64,000 nucleotides of DNA from Halothece sp. PCC 7418 (GCF_000317635.1 NC_019779.1:1302001-1366000), one strand, 5' to 3'. Shown: positions 34,608 through 44,576, counted from the first letter of the stretch. A program made the numbers and translations. The notes: generated by a model from the sequence alone, not told the origin.

Positions 34608-34963
34608 CTCCTTTTTCCCAATTTCCCCGTCAAGGGGAAGTCTATTTAAGTAAGGCGCTGCGCCAGTCTGGAGATACGAAAAAGCGTCCTGTTGTGGTAG
34701 TTTCTATTGATCTCCGCAATCAGTATAGTTCTACTGTTTTGGTTGTTCCCTTTTCTTCTGATATTTCTTCGACTCACAGCAACCCCTGTCGTCCTCTGTT
34801 AAAAAGAGGAGAAGGAGGATTAGAAGCTGATTCAATCGCTATGTGCGATCTGATTACAACAATTGCTAAACGTTATCTAGAACAAAGTCCCTATGGAATC
34901 ATTAGTGAAGATTCTTTAAGTAAAATCCAAGCTGCCATCAAAATTGCAGTGGGATTATTTTGA
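34604..34963 (+). CDS. MazF/PemK-type endoribonuclease toxin
   Basis: A 119-residue PemK/MazF-fold protein. FPRQGEVYLSKALRQSGDTKKRPVVVVS carries the beta-hairpin and R-P-V-V-V-V signature. TVLVVPFSSD follows, and IAMCDLITTIAKRYL matches the conserved D-x-x-x-T-I strand. Such toxins cut single-stranded RNA at short motifs. It is paired with the upstream antitoxin by a four-base overlap. Confidence 0.85.
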   Translation: MTPFSQFPRQGEVYLSKALRQSGDTKKRPVVVVSIDLRNQYSSTVLVVPFSSDISSTHSNPCRPLLKRGEGGLEADSIAMCDLITTIAKRYLEQSPYGIISEDSLSKIQAAIKIAVGLF

Positions 34964-35015
34964 ACGATCGCGCTCGATTTTTTATGATTCCAATACTGAG
35001 GAGTGTTAATTTTCA

Positions 35016-36536
35016 ATGGGTATTATTGATTGGAGTATTGTGGGCATTTATGCCCTAATTGTCATCGGGATTGGTGTGATGGCAAGTCGTAAACAAAATA
35101 ACACCAATGAATATTTTCGGGGCGGTCGTCAACTCCCGTGGTGGGCAATTGGTTTTTCGATTATTGCCACTTCTTTTTCTGCTGCATCCCTACTCGGAGG
35201 ACCCGGACAAGGGTATGGTCACGGCTTTCTCTATTTACAACTGCAATTAGGAGATTTAATTGGCTACGGCTTAGTGATTGCTTTATTTTTGCCCTTTTTC
35301 GTCAATCTGAATTTAACCACTGCTTATGAATATTTAGAACAACGCTTCGATGCTAAAACCCGCTCTTTGGGGTCACTGTGCTTTCTCTTATTCGTAATTG
35401 CTCGTTTAGGAGCATTACTTTATGGGGCTTCTCTAGTGGTTTCAACAGTAACAGGGATTCCCCTCTATCCTGCGATCGCGCTGGTTGGAGTAATTTCAAT
35501 TCTCTACACGGTCACGGGCGGAATTACGGCTGTGGTCTGGACCGATGTCTTGCAATTTGCCATGATTTTTGTCGGTTTAGGCGCGGGGATTTGGGCTGCG
35601 GTTTCTGGGGTTGACGGTGGCTTCGGGACATTACTGCAAGCAGCAGGTGAAGCGGACAAGTTAAAAATGTTTAATCTGTCTTGGGACCCTGCTTCAATCT
35701 ATTCTCTCCCCACGGCTCTTTTTGCTTACGGGATTCTTGCTTTTGCAGTTGCTGGCACGAATCAACAATCGGTGCAACGGTACGTTTCCTGTTCCGATTT
35801 ACCCTCAGCGCGGAAAGCGATTTTATTTGGCTGGTTTTCTGGCTTTTTGGGGATGGCAGCGACGCTTCTTCTCGGTGTGATTTTATTTGGTTTCTATTCC
35901 TTGAATGGTGGGTTATCAGAAGAAATTGCAGGGGATAAAATTTTGCCCTATTTCATTGTGAATCAAGTACCAGTGGGTGCATCGGGGTTTTTAGTAGCAG
36001 CCATTTTTGCAGCAGCGATGTCTTCGATTGACTCGGCTTTGCATTCTTTAGCGACTTGTATGACCGTGGATTTTTATGACCGCTATTTCCTTCGAGAGGA
36101 AAATGAATCAAAATCGCTGAGGGTGGCGCAACTCTTAATTATGATTTGGGGGATTCTTGGAATCTTATCAGCATTTTATGTGGCTTCTACAGGAAAAGAT
36201 TTATTACCGTTTCTTGTCACCTATACCACGATTTTTTTAGGACCCTTATTGGGGATTTTCTTGATGGGAGTTCTGTTGCCTCGGGTTAATGCCAATGGTG
36301 CGTTTTATGGGACGGTTACTGCGGTTATTTTCATGATTATTGCTTCAGAAGCGGGCTGGTTAACTTTTCCTGGGATTTGGCGCTCTGCGATTACTGCGCC
36401 GATTGCGGTGATTCTCGGTTCTGGTATTTCTTTGTTTGGTTCGATTCCACCACCGCGATCAATCCAAGGTCTGACCCTCTGGACTCAGATCTCAGGAAAC
36501 AATCAACCAATGAGTCGTCCTGGTTTAGAGGAATAA
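35016..36536 (+). CDS. Sodium:solute symporter family protein
   Basis: A 506-residue LeuT-fold SSS transporter with about thirteen membrane helices. N-terminal NTNEYFRGGRQLPWWAIGFSIIATSFSAASLLG is the TM1-TM2 signature; LYTVTGGITAVVWTDVLQ and AAIFAAAMSSIDSALHSLAT (Ser residues of the second Na+ site) are diagnostic. Substrates of the family include proline, pantothenate, sugars and other solutes; nothing here selects one. A GAGGAGTG lies upstream of the ATG. Several HIP1 copies are present. Confidence 0.9.
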   Translation: MGIIDWSIVGIYALIVIGIGVMASRKQNNTNEYFRGGRQLPWWAIGFSIIATSFSAASLLGGPGQGYGHGFLYLQLQLGDLIGYGLVIALFLPFFVNLNLTTAYEYLEQRFDAKTRSLGSLCFLLFVIARLGALLYGASLVVSTVTGIPLYPAIALVGVISILYTVTGGITAVVWTDVLQFAMIFVGLGAGIWAAVSGVDGGFGTLLQAAGEADKLKMFNLSWDPASIYSLPTALFAYGILAFAVAGTNQQSVQRYVSCSDLPSARKAILFGWFSGFLGMAATLLLGVILFGFYSLNGGLSEEIAGDKILPYFIVNQVPVGASGFLVAAIFAAAMSSIDSALHSLATCMTVDFYDRYFLREENESKSLRVAQLLIMIWGILGILSAFYVASTGKDLLPFLVTYTTIFLGPLLGIFLMGVLLPRVNANGAFYGTVTAVIFMIIASEAGWLTFPGIWRSAITAPIAVILGSGISLFGSIPPPRSIQGLTLWTQISGNNQPMSRPGLEE

Positions 36537-36609
36537 TCGCTGCCTTATCAATTTTTGTTAAAATTCGTAAAACAATGCGAATTGATGTTACTAATAATTT
36601 CCCTGAACT

Positions 36610-36984
36610 ATGCTTGAGATGCTCCCTCCGATCAATATTGATCCAACCACCATCGCCGGACTTAGCCTGTGGGCGTTTGCCCTTTATCTTAGCCTTTCCT
36701 CCCTCCGAGAATGGTTGATGACCCAGTTAATGCGTTGGTTTAATTTTGCGGAACGATCTTTATATTTGTCTGTGCAAGAATTTGAGCGCACCCGTGAAGC
36801 CAGAGAATCCCAAAATGCTTTTTATGCGTCAGTGTTTAGTATTTTTCCCTTTCTTGCCCTTGGTGGCTTGTGTAACTATGGTGTGGAGATGAGCTTAGGA
36901 CGCAGTTGGGCAATTAGTATGGGGATTTTAGCCTGTATGGCATTTGGGGTTTATGAATTAGGACGACAATCCCAACAAGAATAA
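36610..36984 (+). CDS. Hypothetical membrane protein (124 aa)
   Basis: A 124-residue protein with three or so hydrophobic segments (TTIAGLSLWAFALYLSLS, FYASVFSIFPFLALGGLC, SMGILACMAFGVYEL). An amphipathic charged segment with SVQEFERTREARESQN lies between the first and second. I do not recognise the family. It follows the symporter gene by 73 bases on the same strand and ends just before the RTX-like gene. Confidence 0.6.
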   Translation: MLEMLPPINIDPTTIAGLSLWAFALYLSLSSLREWLMTQLMRWFNFAERSLYLSVQEFERTREARESQNAFYASVFSIFPFLALGGLCNYGVEMSLGRSWAISMGILACMAFGVYELGRQSQQE

Positions 36985-37088
36985 TATGTTGACACTCCCC
37001 TATAATTAAGTGGTTAGCTGAAAACAATTAGCTGATCGCTTAATTAAGGAGAATTTTTACTTTTTTCTGTAAAAAAGAGTGCAATCTT

Positions 37089-37538
37089 ATGACACAACCG
37101 ATCAACACGACTGCTAATAACGCAGCGAATGATGAGGGTGACGTTGATCTAGGATTAAAGTCAGAGGCTTCGTCTGGCTTCACTGCCAACAGCGTCACTA
37201 ACAATGTCATCGCAAATAATCCCCTTGATAATACTCCAGAAGCTGATACACTGACAGGTCAGTCTGGAGAAGATAAATTTGAGTTTTTACTACAAGATGA
37301 TTCTATTGCAGATAACGATGACGCATCGGCATCGGGTATTTTTGCCAATGGTGGGGTTGACGTAATCACAAATTTTGATCCAGGCGAGGATATCCTTGTC
37401 TTTGACGAGGAGTTTTTTGATAATCTTGACAACTTTTCTGTCTCGGAAGATGGGGAGGGAGGAACAATGATTAGTTATGAAGGCTCAGAGTTCCTCAACT
37501 TAAAAAACGTTGATCCGGATGACTTTGAGCTCCTTTAA
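37089..37538 (+). CDS. Small acidic RTX/M10-C-like protein
   Basis: A 149-residue, strongly acidic protein without an N-terminal signal. The central ADTLTGQSGEDKFEFLLQ resembles a single degenerate RTX nonapeptide, and GGVDVITNFDPGEDILVFDEEFFD is the peptidase-M10 serralysin C-terminal signature found at the ends of RTX proteins exported by type I secretion. The hydrophobic C-terminus DFELL fits an uncleaved type I signal. The first ~60 residues are Asn/Thr/Ala-rich and could be a glycosylation-prone stalk. It lies 24 bases before a TPR-glycosyltransferase gene, so it is a candidate substrate of that locus (inference). Confidence 0.65.
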   Translation: MTQPINTTANNAANDEGDVDLGLKSEASSGFTANSVTNNVIANNPLDNTPEADTLTGQSGEDKFEFLLQDDSIADNDDASASGIFANGGVDVITNFDPGEDILVFDEEFFDNLDNFSVSEDGEGGTMISYEGSEFLNLKNVDPDDFELL

Positions 37539-37562
37539 ATCAGTATCGACTCGCAACAAGCA

Positions 37563-39896
37563 GTGAAAAGACAATCCCAGTCCTGGAAAAACTATCAGGG
37601 ATGTGCAGAAATGGTTTGGGCAGAGGGGAAATTAAAAGACGCTGCTCATTACTATGAAATCGCGATCGCGCTTGCGCCACAGGAAACCCGTCTTTATTAT
37701 GATCTCGGATGTTTAGAACACCAGCAGGGCAAGTTCACAGAAGCCTGTCACTATTACAACCAAGTCATTGCTCTTGATCCCGATCATGCCTCAGCTTACA
37801 GTAATCTTGGTTCTGCTTTGACTCAAATTGGCGATCTGGAATTGGGATTAAAACATCTACAAACCGCGATCGCGCTGTGTCCCAATCATCCTCGCTATCA
37901 TAATAATCTCGGTCAAGGGTTAATGCGACTGGAAAAGGTGACAGAGGCAATTTCCGCTTACCAGAAGGCGATTGCATTACAACCCGATTATTCCCTCGCC
38001 CACTACAACTTAGGGAAAGCATGGCAAAGCAAAGGCGTACACCAACAAGCTGTAAGCTGTTTTGAGCAAGGGATTCAATTGCAAAGTGATCAACCCAGAA
38101 TCTATGGAGAGTGGGGAACATCTTTGATGGCGTTGGGAGAGGTTCAAAAAGCCCTCCAGTGTTGGCAAAAAGTGATTGCTTCTTACCCCCAGCAACTGCA
38201 AGCCTATCAACAATGGGTGAGGAGACGTTTTCACCCTCCTCAAGATGAATGGGAAAAAAGCAAATCAACTTGTGGTCAGTTCTTGCAAGCCCTACAAAAC
38301 TCACAGTTTCAGGAAGCTCAAACCTTTCTCGGACAAATCTACTTTCATTTGGGTAATGCTTGTCTTGAATATGGAATCCCTCGACAAGCAGAGGCTTACT
38401 ATCGCAAAGCACTGCAGTTAGACCCTTTTGAGAGTGAGTTACAAGTGCAACTGGGAGATAGTCTGGTGCAACAGGGAAAATCCGAAAGCGCGATCGCGGC
38501 TGATCAAGTTGCCTTAAGCCTTGATCCCCAAAACCTCCATGCTTGCTTTCAGTTGGGGAAATTATGGGAAGAAAAAAAACAATGGCAGGGCGCGATCGCG
38601 TGTTATCGTCAGATTTTAGAGCAACCGAACCCGAGAAACTTACTCGCAGTCTCTTCTAAAGGAGTCCCACCGCCTCAAAAAAGTTATTCCACAGCCCGAT
38701 CTTGGTTCGTTGAGAGAAATCAGCTTGACAACTATCACGAAATTAAAGAGGAGAAACCCAACAAGAGAAACACAGACACTAAAGTCACCTGTGGGGGATT
38801 AAATTGTACATTTTGTTTGCCAAGAATCCGTAACTGGTTTCAACCAATCCAACTAGAAAACAACATTTACCATTGTGCTTTCACTCAAGTTCTCCCTGTT
38901 AGTTCTCCTCCTTTATTTGTTGCGAAGATCCCTCAAGGAAGAGCGTGGGCAATTCCTCAAAAAAACAACTGGTTGATTTGTACCGCACTGGGAATCATCA
39001 CTCCTGATAATTCTCTCCTCCAAGATCTCTCTCGGGATTATCCAGGACAGTTACCTACTTGTTTAGGAAACCCTTTTCCTCATCAAATTTTCCAGCAGGA
39101 CACACTTCCGCCTCTACAAGAAGTAGCAGGTCAAGTCGCGGTTTTAGCAGGATTATCGGGAAATATTTATTTCCATTGGTTGGTTGATATACTCCCTCGG
39201 ATTGCCTTATTACGGCAAGTTGGAGTTGATTTGAAGACACTCGACGGGATCTGGATGAATCAGGTGACTCAACCCTTCCAACAAGAAACCCTAGAGATTC
39301 TAGACATTCCCCTGAAAACGATCATCTCAAGTGACCATTTTCCTCATATCCAAGCGCATCAACTGATTGTTCCCTCCTTTGTCGGACATTTTGGGTGGTT
39401 GCATTCTTGGGGACTCGCGTTTCTCAGAAAAACCTTTCTTCCCCGATTACGTCAATCGCATAGGTTTTATCCCAAGCGGATTTACATTTCTCGGGAAAAT
39501 GCTCGACACAGACGGATACTCAACGAACCAGATGTGATTAATTATCTGAGCACTCGCGGATTTGTTACAGTCACTTTAGAAACGCTCTCTTTTTCCGAGC
39601 AATTGAACTGGTTTGCTGCTGCGAATACAATTATTGCCCCTCATGGTAGTGGCTTGACCAATCTCGTCTTTTGTCAACCGCAGACAACTGTCATTGAATT
39701 GTTTTCTCCGAACTATATCCTTCATTATTTTTGGGTTATTGCCCAACAACTCAAACTCAAGCATTATTTTGTCATTGGAGAAACAATTGCCTGTGGGAGA
39801 ATTCGAGAACTAATGTATCAAAACTCACTTGCTGAAGATATTTGGGTCAATCTCAACACCTTGAAAAAAGCATTGGATTACGCCAAAATAGATTAG
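37563..39896 (+). CDS. TPR-glycosyltransferase family 61 fusion
   Basis: A 777-residue protein starting at GTG 37563. Residues 1-~370 are about nine TPR repeats, interrupted by a 50-residue insertion. After a Cys-containing linker, residues ~420-760 form a GT61 (DUF563) domain: GNIYFHWLVDILPRIALLRQ, KRIYISRENARHRRILNE and the terminal PHGSGLTNLVFCQPQTTVIELF. GT61 enzymes in plants are xylosyl- and N-glycan-modifying transferases; in bacteria they occur in surface-polysaccharide loci. TPR fusion recalls O-GlcNAc transferase, in which TPRs select protein substrates. HIP1 copies encode A-I-A in several repeats. Confidence 0.85.
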   Translation: MKRQSQSWKNYQGCAEMVWAEGKLKDAAHYYEIAIALAPQETRLYYDLGCLEHQQGKFTEACHYYNQVIALDPDHASAYSNLGSALTQIGDLELGLKHLQTAIALCPNHPRYHNNLGQGLMRLEKVTEAISAYQKAIALQPDYSLAHYNLGKAWQSKGVHQQAVSCFEQGIQLQSDQPRIYGEWGTSLMALGEVQKALQCWQKVIASYPQQLQAYQQWVRRRFHPPQDEWEKSKSTCGQFLQALQNSQFQEAQTFLGQIYFHLGNACLEYGIPRQAEAYYRKALQLDPFESELQVQLGDSLVQQGKSESAIAADQVALSLDPQNLHACFQLGKLWEEKKQWQGAIACYRQILEQPNPRNLLAVSSKGVPPPQKSYSTARSWFVERNQLDNYHEIKEEKPNKRNTDTKVTCGGLNCTFCLPRIRNWFQPIQLENNIYHCAFTQVLPVSSPPLFVAKIPQGRAWAIPQKNNWLICTALGIITPDNSLLQDLSRDYPGQLPTCLGNPFPHQIFQQDTLPPLQEVAGQVAVLAGLSGNIYFHWLVDILPRIALLRQVGVDLKTLDGIWMNQVTQPFQQETLEILDIPLKTIISSDHFPHIQAHQLIVPSFVGHFGWLHSWGLAFLRKTFLPRLRQSHRFYPKRIYISRENARHRRILNEPDVINYLSTRGFVTVTLETLSFSEQLNWFAAANTIIAPHGSGLTNLVFCQPQTTVIELFSPNYILHYFWVIAQQLKLKHYFVIGETIACGRIRELMYQNSLAEDIWVNLNTLKKALDYAKID

Positions 39897-39918
39897 CTTT
39901 TTCTCTTCTGAATCTCCC

Positions 39919-41946
39919 ATGTCATTAACGGCTGATTCAAATCCCTTGCAACAGGAAGCAGAAACTTATCTCGACCAACAGCGTTTCCAACAAGCGATTT
40001 CCCTGTGCCAACAAATGATTCAGGAAACGCCACAATTTGCCCCCGCTTACCAGATTTTAGGGAAAGCATCATTAGGAATTAATGATCTCCAGACGGCAGC
40101 GAAGGCTTATCAGCACGCGATCGCGCTCGAACCCAATTGTCCAGAAAATTATGCCAATTTAGGATTAGTTCGGGCGCAACAACAACAGTGGCAAGAGGCT
40201 CACAACTGCTATCAAAAGGCTCTTGAAATCAAACCCGATTTTGCGGGCGTATATCGTCATCTCGCTAGATTATGGGAACAACTGAACCAGTTAGAGTCAG
40301 CAGTGGAAGCATGGGAACGGGCTTACAGTTTAGAACCAGAAACGGTCAAACCTGAAGATCGCTTGCGATTAGGAGATGATTTCTTAAAACTGCGTCAACT
40401 GGATCAAGCCATAGCCTCTTATCAACGGGCTCTAGAGGCTCAACCGAACTGGCAAGAAGCCTACCAACGACTGGGAGAAGCCCTCGAAAAAGCGGGACGA
40501 TGGGAAGAAGCAACAGCAACTTGGAAACGAGCGATGCAGTGCTCACAACAGCAGGAAAATGCCCCTGTTGTCACATCATCTCCCCAAAAACAAGAAACCT
40601 ACAAACGCGCTTGTCAAACCCACCTTGAGCAACAACAATGGTCAGAAGCGGTGATTGCTGGGAAAAAAGCCCTCTCCATTGCTGAAGATGCACAAACTTG
40701 GCACTGGGTAGGAAAAGCCCTACAAATGAGCCAAAAACCTCAAGAAGCCTCTGTTTGTTATCGCAACGCGATCGCGCTGCAACCCTTACCTGAATCTTAT
40801 ACGAATTTGGGAAGTCTCTATGCTCAACAACAACAATGGCAAAATGCAGTTCGTTGTTATCAAGAAGCCTTAAAACTCGACTCTCAGCAAGCAGTGATTT
40901 GGCGAAACTTAGGGCGGGCTTTGACAGGGGCTGGAGAAACCCAAAAAGCGGTTGCTGCTTGGTATCGCGCTTACTGTTTAGCTCCCACCGAAGAAAGTGC
41001 AGAAGACCATTTACAGTTGGGAGATCGTTTAGCTGAGTGGGGACACTTGACAGAGGCGATCAGGTGTTATCAATATGCCACTGAGAGAAAACCCAATTGG
41101 TCACTGGCTTATTACCGACTGGGAGACACACTGCAAAAAGCGCAACGTTGGGAAGAAGCGACGGTAAGTTTACGACGTGCGATTGAGTGTCGTCAACAAG
41201 AAGAGGCTTCTCTCGAAACAATCACCCCACCCTCAGGGCAAGGAGATCTCGCGCAAAATTTCTCTGAGACTGAAAACAATGCTGTGGGGTTACGGATACA
41301 CTTAGCTGAGGCGTTTCCCACATTTAGGAAAGGATGGGCTTGGTTACGGGAGAAACTGCCAAAACGAACCAGAAAACCGTCTCAGGAATTACTACCCGCC
41401 TTATCTGGGTGGGAGGGAAAGCAACCCGCAACGTCAACCCTTGATGTTGCTGCTGAAAATCCCCAAGAAGAGAATGATTCTGCTGTTGCTAAGCCGAGTC
41501 AGAAAGCATTGTTAGCAGTGTTAGAGAGTCAAGCTAGGGCTTGTCTTGAGGCGAAAGATCTAGATCGCTGTTTCAGGGTTTCTCAAGAACTGGTGCAGGA
41601 ATATCCTCAGTATCCCCAAGGGTACAAATTACTCGGACAAGTTTACCAGCAAAAAGGAGAATTATCCCTTGCCTTAGAAGCCTACCAAAATGCGATCGCG
41701 CTGCAACCGGAAGATGTTGCGGTTCGGGTTTGGTGTGGACAAATTTTGGTAAGTTTAGAACAATTCCAAGACGCGATCGCGCAATACCAGAAAGCCCTAC
41801 AACAAGAGCCCAAAAACTGGGAAATCTATCACTATTTAGGAGATGCTTGGGAAGCCAGTGGCGATCCTGACAGCGCGATCGCTGCTTATGAAAAAGCTGT
41901 TGAGTTAGCAAGTAGCAATCATAAGATTGACTTCTCCTCGCTCTGA
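39919..41946 (+). CDS. TPR-repeat protein (675 aa)
   Basis: Two TPR blocks (about residues 10-440 and 535-670), with consensus units such as AYQHAIALEPNCPENYANLGLV and IAQYQKALQQEPKNWEIYHYLGDA. A ~100-residue spacer separates them, rich in Pro, Lys and Trp (FPTFRKGWAWLREKLPKR). No enzyme domain or signal peptide is visible. It begins 22 bases after the TPR-GT61 gene. It probably acts as a scaffold or as the substrate-binding half of a transferase complex; no more specific function can be supported. Confidence 0.85.
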   Translation: MSLTADSNPLQQEAETYLDQQRFQQAISLCQQMIQETPQFAPAYQILGKASLGINDLQTAAKAYQHAIALEPNCPENYANLGLVRAQQQQWQEAHNCYQKALEIKPDFAGVYRHLARLWEQLNQLESAVEAWERAYSLEPETVKPEDRLRLGDDFLKLRQLDQAIASYQRALEAQPNWQEAYQRLGEALEKAGRWEEATATWKRAMQCSQQQENAPVVTSSPQKQETYKRACQTHLEQQQWSEAVIAGKKALSIAEDAQTWHWVGKALQMSQKPQEASVCYRNAIALQPLPESYTNLGSLYAQQQQWQNAVRCYQEALKLDSQQAVIWRNLGRALTGAGETQKAVAAWYRAYCLAPTEESAEDHLQLGDRLAEWGHLTEAIRCYQYATERKPNWSLAYYRLGDTLQKAQRWEEATVSLRRAIECRQQEEASLETITPPSGQGDLAQNFSETENNAVGLRIHLAEAFPTFRKGWAWLREKLPKRTRKPSQELLPALSGWEGKQPATSTLDVAAENPQEENDSAVAKPSQKALLAVLESQARACLEAKDLDRCFRVSQELVQEYPQYPQGYKLLGQVYQQKGELSLALEAYQNAIALQPEDVAVRVWCGQILVSLEQFQDAIAQYQKALQQEPKNWEIYHYLGDAWEASGDPDSAIAAYEKAVELASSNHKIDFSSL

Positions 41947-41985
41947 AAAGAGGAGGATTCTAATTAGAAGGTTAAGGAGTTTACA

Positions 41986-43083
41986 ATGTCTAGAGAGAAT
42001 CAGCAGTCGCCTTGGTCAAGTGATGCAGTCAGAATTGGGAAAGTCACCCCTGCTCAGAGTTGTTATAAACTGGGAAAAGCCTTAGCCCAAAAAGGACGTT
42101 GGCTAGACGCGATCGCGCAGTATGAGAAAGCCCTCGCTTTCGATCCCAATCATCAGCAAGCCCGTCAGCAGTTAGAGGCAATACAGAACAAACGGCAGAC
42201 TAATACTGCTTTTATTCCCGAACGCACCCCAGAAGGGAGAAGACATCGTCAGCAGTCTCAATATTATGCTCAACAAAAACAGTGGGAAGCAGCAGCCGAA
42301 GAATTACAAGCGTTAATCAAAGTAGAACCCACATTTGAGGCTTATCGAGATTTGGCGCGAGTGTATCATTATCTGCAAAAGCCTACACTAGCAGCCCAGT
42401 ATTGGTATGAAGCGTTAGTGCTGAAGCCCGATCAAGCTAACGCTCAAGAGCATTTACAGTTAGGGAATACTCTCGCGCAACAGGAAGAGTGGGAGCAAGC
42501 CATTACCTGTTATCAACGAGCAATCGAGCGCGATCCACAACTGTTCGAGGCACATCGCAATCTTGCAGCAGGGTTTGCCCAGCAACAGCAATGGGAGCAA
42601 GCAGTGATAGCATATCAGAAAGCGCTGGCTATTAATTCCGACTCAGCAGCGGTTTATCAGGAGTTGGGAACGGTCTTAGAAGAACAAGAAAACTGGGAGG
42701 CTGCAGCAGAAGCCTATCGTTGCGCGATCGCGCGGGAAAATGATTTAGTGTGGTCTTACTATCGTCTCGGAAAAATCGCCCTCCACCTGCAACATTGGCA
42801 AGAAGCAGTGGCTGCGTTGCAAAACGCAATCCAATTGCAGGAAGACTTACCGAATATTCAAGTGTTACTCGCGGATGGCTTAAGGATGCGAGCGAGAGCC
42901 GATCTGGAAAAGGCGGTTGAATATTATCACTGCGCGATCGCGCTGAATCCAGACGATGAAGAACTCTATCATAAAGCCTTAGATGCCAAGCCCGATGATT
43001 CTAATCTCTACCAGCAGCTAGCAACTTTATTAGAGAAAAAGGGGAATCATCAAGCTGCACAGATTTTCCACGACTTAGCCTAA
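41986..43083 (+). CDS. TPR-repeat protein (365 aa)
   Basis: About eight TPR units covering nearly the whole protein (for example CYQRAIERDPQLFEAHRNLAAGFAQQQQWEQAV), with a short basic break near residues 65-85. No other domain is seen. It is the third consecutive TPR gene on this strand, with an AAGGAG-like site before the ATG. Its TAA overlaps by four bases the TAG of the opposite-strand gene. Confidence 0.83.
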   Translation: MSRENQQSPWSSDAVRIGKVTPAQSCYKLGKALAQKGRWLDAIAQYEKALAFDPNHQQARQQLEAIQNKRQTNTAFIPERTPEGRRHRQQSQYYAQQKQWEAAAEELQALIKVEPTFEAYRDLARVYHYLQKPTLAAQYWYEALVLKPDQANAQEHLQLGNTLAQQEEWEQAITCYQRAIERDPQLFEAHRNLAAGFAQQQQWEQAVIAYQKALAINSDSAAVYQELGTVLEEQENWEAAAEAYRCAIARENDLVWSYYRLGKIALHLQHWQEAVAALQNAIQLQEDLPNIQVLLADGLRMRARADLEKAVEYYHCAIALNPDDEELYHKALDAKPDDSNLYQQLATLLEKKGNHQAAQIFHDLA

Positions 43084-44429
43084 CGATGACTTGAACGAGA
43101 TCGTTTGACTCCTCTCATGCGTTTAATTAGGGTTTGCCATGGCTCTGAATCAATAAACTGATTAATATCTAAAACCTTACTTTCTTGAGTCGCATACTGA
43201 GAAAACAGTTCAATCCAACTGATAATTGTTTGTGAACGAGTTAGTGATGTAAACTCTAAAGATTGTTGCAAGTAATTCACCATAGTTTCCCAATCATTCT
43301 TCTTATAAGCACACCAACCTTCCCAGACAAGATAGTGATACTCTCGTTCCCGATCAGTTAACTCTTGTTGGTCTAAATCTTGTTGAAATTTTAACTGATT
43401 GAGTTCTGTTTGAGTTTTCTCGAATTGAATCTGAGTCTGTTTAAGTTCATTTTCTAGTTCAGCAACTTGCTTTTGATATTCTTCTAAAGAGTCTTCAGTT
43501 TCATTGAGTAAATCTTGAGATTGCCACATCACCTCTTCTGTTTCTTCTAATCGGCACTGAATCTCTATTACCTCCTTTTGCTTAGAGGCTAATTGTTCTT
43601 CAAGGTCGCGAGATTTCTGTTGAGACTGTTGTAGAGCATCCTGATTCTCTTGTAATTGTTGTTGAGTTTCTTGGTATTGCTTTTGAAGTAATTCAAGCTG
43701 TTTTTGGATCTGACTAGATTGTTGATGAGAAGAATCTAATTCTTTTCTCACTTTTTCTAGAGTTTTTTCTGTTTCTTGAAGTTGTTCTTGAGCCTGATGG
43801 AATTGTTGTTGAAACGAATCCCGTTCGTGAGTAAGTTGTTGGATTTGTTCTTGAGCCTGATGGAATTGTTGTTGAAACGAATCCCTTTCTTTAAACGCCC
43901 ACATTCGATAAGTAGATTCAACATTTTGTTCCTGCCAAGCCCAATCAATCCTATCTCCAGAAGACCAAGCTCTCGCTTCTAGCTTTTGATACAGTTCGAG
44001 CACTTCTGAAAACGTTAATTGAATGAAACTATGGCGGTAACTATTGAGACCTTTCACATAGAATAAAGATGGCTCATCTAGAGAAGACTTAGGGAGTATT
44101 AGATTAAAATTCACTTTTTTGTTATCTTGAGTTCCAAGCAAAAACATCGGGTTAATAATAGGAGCTTCCTGCTTCCTCCTAGCAATTAAGGATACTAGAG
44201 GTTCGTGAAAAATGGGATCATTCCCACGTCGATATAAGGAATCAACCACTGCCCAAGAACAACGATAAATTAAAATAAACTTAGCATCTGGCAGAAAATT
44301 GCCCCAAAAAGCAGGGAAAAGAGTAGTTTTCGGCTCTTTCCATCCCCAGAGCTTACTCACAGCCCCTTTAAAGATTAATTTTTTTGCTTGTTGAATAAAC
44401 ATCTCAGTGTCACGCTTAGATGATATCAT
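43080..44429 (-). CDS. Coiled-coil protein with headless sulfotransferase-like N-terminus
   Basis: Residues ~20-75 (KGAVSKLWGWKEPKTTLFPAFWGNFLPDAKFILIYRCSWAVVDSLYRRGND) match the middle of sulfotransferases, including the Y-R-x-x-x-x-V-x-S 3'-phosphate-binding segment. The N-terminal PAPS P-loop (R-S-G-T-T type) is missing: an in-frame TGA lies just upstream of the ATG. Residues ~190-395 are a long Gln/Glu-rich coiled coil, including a tandem 63-bp (21-residue) repeat. It may be a truncated enzyme kept for its coiled coil, or a pseudogene trimmed at the 5' end. Confidence 0.6.
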   Translation of the reverse strand: MISSKRDTEMFIQQAKKLIFKGAVSKLWGWKEPKTTLFPAFWGNFLPDAKFILIYRCSWAVVDSLYRRGNDPIFHEPLVSLIARRKQEAPIINPMFLLGTQDNKKVNFNLILPKSSLDEPSLFYVKGLNSYRHSFIQLTFSEVLELYQKLEARAWSSGDRIDWAWQEQNVESTYRMWAFKERDSFQQQFHQAQEQIQQLTHERDSFQQQFHQAQEQLQETEKTLEKVRKELDSSHQQSSQIQKQLELLQKQYQETQQQLQENQDALQQSQQKSRDLEEQLASKQKEVIEIQCRLEETEEVMWQSQDLLNETEDSLEEYQKQVAELENELKQTQIQFEKTQTELNQLKFQQDLDQQELTDREREYHYLVWEGWCAYKKNDWETMVNYLQQSLEFTSLTRSQTIISWIELFSQYATQESKVLDINQFIDSEPWQTLIKRMRGVKRSRSSHR

Positions 44430-44576
44430 TGGTTTAAGTCATATAAAATCAATCAAACTTTGTAATTTGTCCATTATAATAAGTTTTTGACATACAAGAC
44501 CCAACCCATCAAATTTTGATTTAATCCTTCCCAGTCATTAATTATTGAGAGAAGATAAAGAATATCGGGTGAGATC

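Noticed and set aside
36987-37005. TTGACA followed by TATAAT upstream of the RTX-like gene
   Set aside because: The spacing is only six bases, far from the 16-18 needed for a sigma70 promoter.
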